A model generated the notes under the pieces. It was not told where the DNA came from. It saw nothing but the letters and a program-made list of their open reading frames with translations, and ran no database searches. A stretch of 10,342 nucleotides of DNA from an uncultured Roseburia sp. GTDB taxonomy: Bacteria; Bacillota; Clostridia; Lachnospirales; Lachnospiraceae. Positions 7,475-10,342 of the stretch are shown in pieces. The position numbers and the translations under genes are program-made. The stretch lies in NCBI GenBank assembly GCA_947652855.1, contig CANTEO010000074.1, positions 1-10,342 on the forward strand, given 5' to 3'. How positions within the stretch are numbered: the stretch's first letter is position 1; the number at the start of each line of letters is the position of its first letter.

Positions 7475-7503
7475 TTGTATGCGCCATCGGATTTGTGTAT
7501 AAT
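7475..7503 (+). promoter_or_regulatory. Sigma-A promoter of the punA operon
   Basis: TTGTAT (7475-7480) and a perfect TATAAT (7498-7503) are spaced 17 bases apart. Just upstream, 7459-7472 is seven T, one C and six A, an A/T tract that could act as an UP-like element. Transcription should start near 7510, giving a leader of about 33 bases. Confidence 0.75.
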
Positions 7504-7542
7504 AAATGGCGTCCCGGTTGAATCGGGCGCAGGAGGAAGAGG

Positions 7543-8373
7543 ATGGGCAAAGCTTATGAAAAATTACTGCGCTGCTTTTCTGGCGTGTCGCGCGCCGTTG
7601 ATTTTAAGCCTGACATCGCAGTCGTCCTAGGCTCTGGCCTTGGAGGCTTTGCGTCGGCCATTCACGTGAAGGCTACATTAGATTACCGTGACATTGACGG
7701 GTTTCCTGTGTCAACTGTGGAAGGCCATCGGGGCAGGTATGTGTTTGGATGGGTTGGGGACGTCCCGGTTGTCTGTATGCAGGGCAGGGTGCATTATTAT
7801 GAAGGCTACTCTATGCAGGACGTCGTGCTGCCAATCCGCCTGATGCGGCTTATGGGGGCGCGTGCGCTGCTTTTGACGAATGCGTCCGGCGGCATCGCGC
7901 CGACGCTTCGCATTGGGGATTTTATGCTGATTACTGGGCAGATTGCCTCATTTGCGCCATCCCCGCTGATTGGAGCAAACTTAGACGCGCTTGGAACGCG
8001 CTTTCCCGATATGAGCCATATCTATGATGAAGATTTGCAGGAGGCCATATTGCAGGCGGCCAGTCAGGAAGGGATCGGCATAAAAAAAGGCGTGTACCTT
8101 CAGGTCACGGGGCCGCAATATGAGACGCCGGAAGAAGTGCGGATGTACCGCCTTTTGGGCGCGGACGCCGTGGGCATGAGCACGGCCTGCGAGGCGATTG
8201 CCGCAAAGCATATGGGCATGAAGGTGGCTGGCATTTCCTGCATCAGCAATCTGGCCGCGGGAATCTTGGGCAAGCCGCTTTCCCATGCGGAAATTCAGGG
8301 CATTGCGGATTTGTCCGCGCCTAATTTTCAGAAACTTCTCTGTCAGTCCATTTTAAATATGGCCGTTACGTAG
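7543..8373 (+). CDS. punA: Purine-nucleoside phosphorylase (trimeric PNP family)
   Basis: The 276-residue enzyme splits purine (deoxy)nucleosides with phosphate to free base and (deoxy)ribose 1-phosphate, for purine salvage in the cytosol. It belongs to the PNP/MTAP family of about 270-290 residues. Visible are the phosphate-binding GSGLGGF (S31), H62 in VEGHRGR, R82 and H84 in QGRVHYYEGY, TNASGG (112-117), the base-site E194 in GPQYETPEE, VGMSTACEA, and N236 in ISCISNLAAG. Glu plus Asn at the base site is the pattern of 6-oxopurine (inosine/guanosine) enzymes, so methylthioadenosine phosphorylase is less likely. AGGAGG at 7531-7536, six bases from the ATG, fixes the start. It is the first gene of a likely four-gene operon; the next gene begins 12 bases after its stop codon. 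Confidence 0.95.
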   Translation: MGKAYEKLLRCFSGVSRAVDFKPDIAVVLGSGLGGFASAIHVKATLDYRDIDGFPVSTVEGHRGRYVFGWVGDVPVVCMQGRVHYYEGYSMQDVVLPIRLMRLMGARALLLTNASGGIAPTLRIGDFMLITGQIASFAPSPLIGANLDALGTRFPDMSHIYDEDLQEAILQAASQEGIGIKKGVYLQVTGPQYETPEEVRMYRLLGADAVGMSTACEAIAAKHMGMKVAGISCISNLAAGILGKPLSHAEIQGIADLSAPNFQKLLCQSILNMAVT

Positions 8374-8385
8374 GAAGGATGGAAT

Positions 8386-9132
8386 ATGATCATTACATTT
8401 GTGCATCACAGCTGTTTCGTGTTAGAGACGAACGAGCGCGTGTTGATTTTTGACTATTTCAAAGACGGAAACGTCAAGGGGTATACATTTACCGGAGAGC
8501 TTCCCGAGCTTGCGGCGGACAAGCCGGTTTACGTGTTTGCCAGCCATTTCCATCAGGATCACTTCGACTTAGAAATCCTGCGGTGGAAGGGCCGGTTCCA
8601 AACCATCCGGTATGTCCTGTCCAAAGACATCCGGCTGTCTGCGCGTTACCTGGAGCGCAACGGCATAGACCCTTCGGTAAGAGAGGACATTACGTTCGTG
8701 CAGCCGCTAAAGACGTATCAGGTCGGCGACATGGAAGTGAGGACGCTCCGCTCGACTGACGCCGGGGTCGCGTTTTTAATTCAGATGGAGGGAAAGCGCA
8801 TTTACCATGCCGGAGACTTAAACCTATGGAAATGGGATGGGGCGGGCGAGCTTGTGAACGGCAAGGAGGCGCGGGCATATAAGCACGAGATCAATAAGCT
8901 TACGGACTGCGAGATTGACGTCGCCTTTGTCCCGCTTGACTCCAGGCAGAAAAAATATGCCGCGGAGGGCTTGTCTTATTTCATGGAGAACGTGGACGCC
9001 AAAGTTGTGTTCCCTATGCATATGTGGCAGGACTACAGCCCGATCGCGGCGTTTAAGTCCAAAATCTCAAACGGGGCGTTCGCGCGGCGGCTGGTAGACA
9101 TTTCAGGAGAAAACGAGGCATACGAATTATGA
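8386..9132 (+). CDS. MBL-fold metallo-hydrolase
   Basis: This 248-residue cytosolic protein belongs to the metallo-beta-lactamase superfamily, near UlaG-like or 'beta-lactamase superfamily domain' proteins. Its substrate is unknown. The metal-binding motif HFHQDH gives H54, H56, D58 and H59. Later ligands are likely the Asp of IYHAGDLN and the His of FPMHMW near the C-terminus. The strand that often supplies a further His reads STDAGVAFLI here, so that ligand seems absent or replaced. This is a recognisable subfamily feature in related hypothetical proteins rather than obvious decay, since the frame is intact and the other motifs are kept. GGAAGGA at 8373-8379, overlapping the punA stop codon, supports the ATG at 8386. 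Its stop codon overlaps the rnhA start (ATGA), indicating translational coupling. A role in nucleotide or nucleic-acid metabolism is only suggested by its neighbours. Confidence 0.85.
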   Translation: MIITFVHHSCFVLETNERVLIFDYFKDGNVKGYTFTGELPELAADKPVYVFASHFHQDHFDLEILRWKGRFQTIRYVLSKDIRLSARYLERNGIDPSVREDITFVQPLKTYQVGDMEVRTLRSTDAGVAFLIQMEGKRIYHAGDLNLWKWDGAGELVNGKEARAYKHEINKLTDCEIDVAFVPLDSRQKKYAAEGLSYFMENVDAKVVFPMHMWQDYSPIAAFKSKISNGAFARRLVDISGENEAYEL

Positions 9133-9611
9133 TGAAAGTGACGATTTATACGGACGGGGCCGCAAGGGGGAACCCAAACGGCCCCGGAGGATATGGGGCG
9201 GTGTTAGAATACGTGGACTCAAAAGGCAATCTGCACACAAAAGAGCTGTCCGCCGGATACCGCAGGACGACAAATAACCGAATGGAGCTTATGGCAGTGA
9301 TCCGGGCTTTGGAATGCCTAGTGAAGCCTTGTGAGATTGAGCTGTATTCCGACTCGAAGTATGTGGTGGACGCGTTTAACCAAAATTGGGTGGAAGGCTG
9401 GCAGAAAAGCAACTGGAGAAAATCCGACAGGCGGCCGGTAAAAAACATTGACCTTTGGAAAAAGCTGCTGACGGTAAAAAAGCCCCATGCCATCTCGTTC
9501 CATTGGGTGAAAGGGCATGACGGCCATCCGCAGAACGAGCGGTGCGACGCCCTCGCGACGGCGGCCGCGGACGGGGACGGGCTGCTTGAGGATGAAGAGC
9601 TTTTGGTTTAG
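9129..9611 (+). CDS. rnhA: Ribonuclease HI
   Basis: The 160-residue product degrades the RNA strand of RNA-DNA hybrids (R-loops, primers, incorporated ribonucleotides). All catalytic residues of the family are visible: D9 in YTDGAARGNP, E53 in NRMELMAV, D75 in YSDSKYVVDA, H130 in WVKGHDGHPQNERCD, and D140. The basic substrate-binding region around GWQKSNWRKSDRRPVKN is also present, as in the Escherichia coli enzyme of 155 residues. There is no extra N-terminal hybrid-binding domain. The ATG overlaps the stop codon of the MBL gene by four bases; a second ATG follows directly at 9132, and either could be used. GAGG at 9115-9118 is the likely ribosome binding site, helped by coupling. Confidence 0.95.
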   Translation: MMKVTIYTDGAARGNPNGPGGYGAVLEYVDSKGNLHTKELSAGYRRTTNNRMELMAVIRALECLVKPCEIELYSDSKYVVDAFNQNWVEGWQKSNWRKSDRRPVKNIDLWKKLLTVKKPHAISFHWVKGHDGHPQNERCDALATAAADGDGLLEDEELLV

Positions 9612-9613
9612 GA

Positions 9614-9620
9614 AAAGGAA
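9614..9620 (+). promoter_or_regulatory. Ribosome binding site that fixes the P-loop gene start
   Basis: AAAGGAA lies four bases before the ATG at 9625 and just after the rnhA stop codon. It supports 9625 rather than the in-frame ATG at 9517, which lies well inside rnhA. Confidence 0.6.
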
Positions 9621-9624
9621 ACAT

Positions 9625-10140
9625 ATGAAAAAATTAGTTGTTGTGATTAACGGGAGCGGAGGCGTCGGAAAGGACACGCTTTGCACGCTTTCCGAACGCC
9701 ATTTCCGGGTTAAGGGCATTTCCTCAATCGACCCCATTAAGGAGATTGCGCGTCAAAACGGGTGGAATGGGGAGAAGGACGCAAAGTCCAGGAAATTCCT
9801 GGCAGACTTAAAGGCCCTCTTCGTCGCCTATAATGACCTCCCGCTCCAATATCTGCTGAAAGAATATCAGGCGTTCGCGGCAGGCGAAGAGGAGATTTTA
9901 TTTGTGCATATCCGTGAGGGGGAGGAAATTGACAAGTTCAAAAGGAGCGTGGATGCGCCCTGCGTTACGCTGCTTGTGACGCGTTCGGACGGGCAGCAGG
10001 CGCCTTGGGGAAATGCCTCGGACGACAACGTGGGCGACTACCCATATGACGTTCAGTTCCGAAATGACAAAAGCATCCCGGAGGCAGAGCGGGATTTTGT
10101 CGAATTGCTACGCTCTATTTTAAGCGCAGTTGAGCCGTAA
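9625..10140 (+). CDS. Uncharacterised P-loop protein, nucleotide-kinase-like
   Basis: This encodes a 171-residue cytosolic protein that begins with a strand followed by a Walker A motif, GSGGVGKDT (10-18, K16). The GKDT form is seen in phage-type deoxynucleoside monophosphate kinases and other small-molecule kinases. Further stretches are SSIDPIKEIARQNGW, the acidic strand end IREGEEIDKF, and TLLVTRSD, which could supply the arginines of a lid or acceptor site. This suggests a nucleotide or small-metabolite kinase, but I cannot name its substrate. The frame is open upstream to an ATG at 9517, but that region overlaps rnhA and encodes an Arg-rich stretch typical of a shadow frame, so 9625 is preferred. 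It is probably the last gene of the punA operon, 13 bases after rnhA. No clear terminator follows. Confidence 0.8.
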   Translation: MKKLVVVINGSGGVGKDTLCTLSERHFRVKGISSIDPIKEIARQNGWNGEKDAKSRKFLADLKALFVAYNDLPLQYLLKEYQAFAAGEEEILFVHIREGEEIDKFKRSVDAPCVTLLVTRSDGQQAPWGNASDDNVGDYPYDVQFRNDKSIPEAERDFVELLRSILSAVEP

Positions 10141-10225
10141 AAAGAATGAAAAGAAGTCTGTTTCATAGAATAGTGGTAAGAGCATTTTTATGCGATATCA
10201 TCCTTCTAGAAAAGGGGCTTTTTTT

Positions 10226-10342
10226 GTGGGTAAGACAGTAAAAGAACATACGGCAAAAGAAAAAACGGAGCAGAAGGTAGAAAAGCGGATTGGAAGCAAT
10301 GTGCAAAACATGATTTCTCCGCAAAAGCCATCCCGGAAGAGA
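10226..10342 (+). CDS. Partial reading frame at right edge, unknown product
   Basis: An open frame runs to the end of the window (39 codons from the GTG at 10226). AAAGGGG at 10211-10217 is a suitable ribosome binding site, eight bases away. The frame is also open from an ATG at 10190, which has a weaker upstream site. The visible start is hydrophilic and highly charged, rich in Lys and Glu (VGKTVKEHTAKEKTEQK), then contains QNMISPQKPSRKR, with no signal peptide yet seen. I do not recognise the family; too little is visible. Confidence 0.5.
   Translation, partial: MGKTVKEHTAKEKTEQKVEKRIGSNVQNMISPQKPSRKR

Noticed and set aside
7298..7630. 110-codon + strand open frame across the end of spoIVA and the start of punA
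   Set aside because: It crosses the intrinsic terminator and the punA promoter and has no ribosome binding site or recognisable domain.
9517..9624. N-terminal extension of the P-loop protein
   Set aside because: It overlaps the catalytic end of rnhA in another frame, is Arg/Pro-rich, and would place 36 odd residues before the first strand of a P-loop fold.
10182..10193. Small hairpin GCAT-TTTT-ATGC
   Set aside because: Its four-base stem is too short to call a terminator or regulatory fold.

Overview
The window reads as an ordinary, gene-dense stretch of a low-to-mid GC, endospore-forming Bacillota chromosome, most likely a Clostridia member of the Lachnospiraceae type. The basis is a clear spoIVA gene with a sigma-E-type promoter, strong AGGAGG-type ribosome binding sites, sigma-A promoters with 17-base spacers, and the style of the hypothetical proteins. 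The family assignment is inference. All supported genes are on the + strand, and I see no mobile element, CRISPR array, tRNA or rRNA.

Left part (1-2866): a small DUF5713-like acidic protein, then a long elongation factor G-like GTPase with its own promoter and a good intrinsic terminator. The GTPase has the full EF-G domain order but altered G4 and G5 nucleotide-recognition motifs, so it looks like an EF-G paralogue rather than the housekeeping factor.

Middle (2867-7440): a secreted protein with one Listeria-Bacteroides (InlB B-like) repeat and a probable beta-propeller; pyruvate kinase (pyk) under a strong sigma-A promoter; then spoIVA, the spore coat basement ATPase. The spoIVA start is corrected to 5889, because a sigma-E promoter (5812-5839) overlaps the first in-frame ATG. 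spoIVA ends in a well-formed terminator.

Right part (7441-10342): a probable four-gene operon under one sigma-A promoter. It encodes purine-nucleoside phosphorylase, an MBL-fold hydrolase, ribonuclease HI and an uncharacterised P-loop protein resembling small nucleotide kinases. The genes are spaced 12 bases apart, overlapping by 4, and 13 bases apart. Purine salvage, RNA-DNA hybrid removal and a possible nucleotide kinase would fit a nucleic-acid and nucleotide housekeeping theme, but that link is only inferred. A further reading frame starts near 10190-10226 and runs off the window.

I did not find a convincing undescribed system. The points most worth a second look are the degenerate GTPase motifs of the EF-G-like protein, the sigma-E promoter, the P-loop protein, the architecture of the secreted protein and a two-block intergenic repeat.
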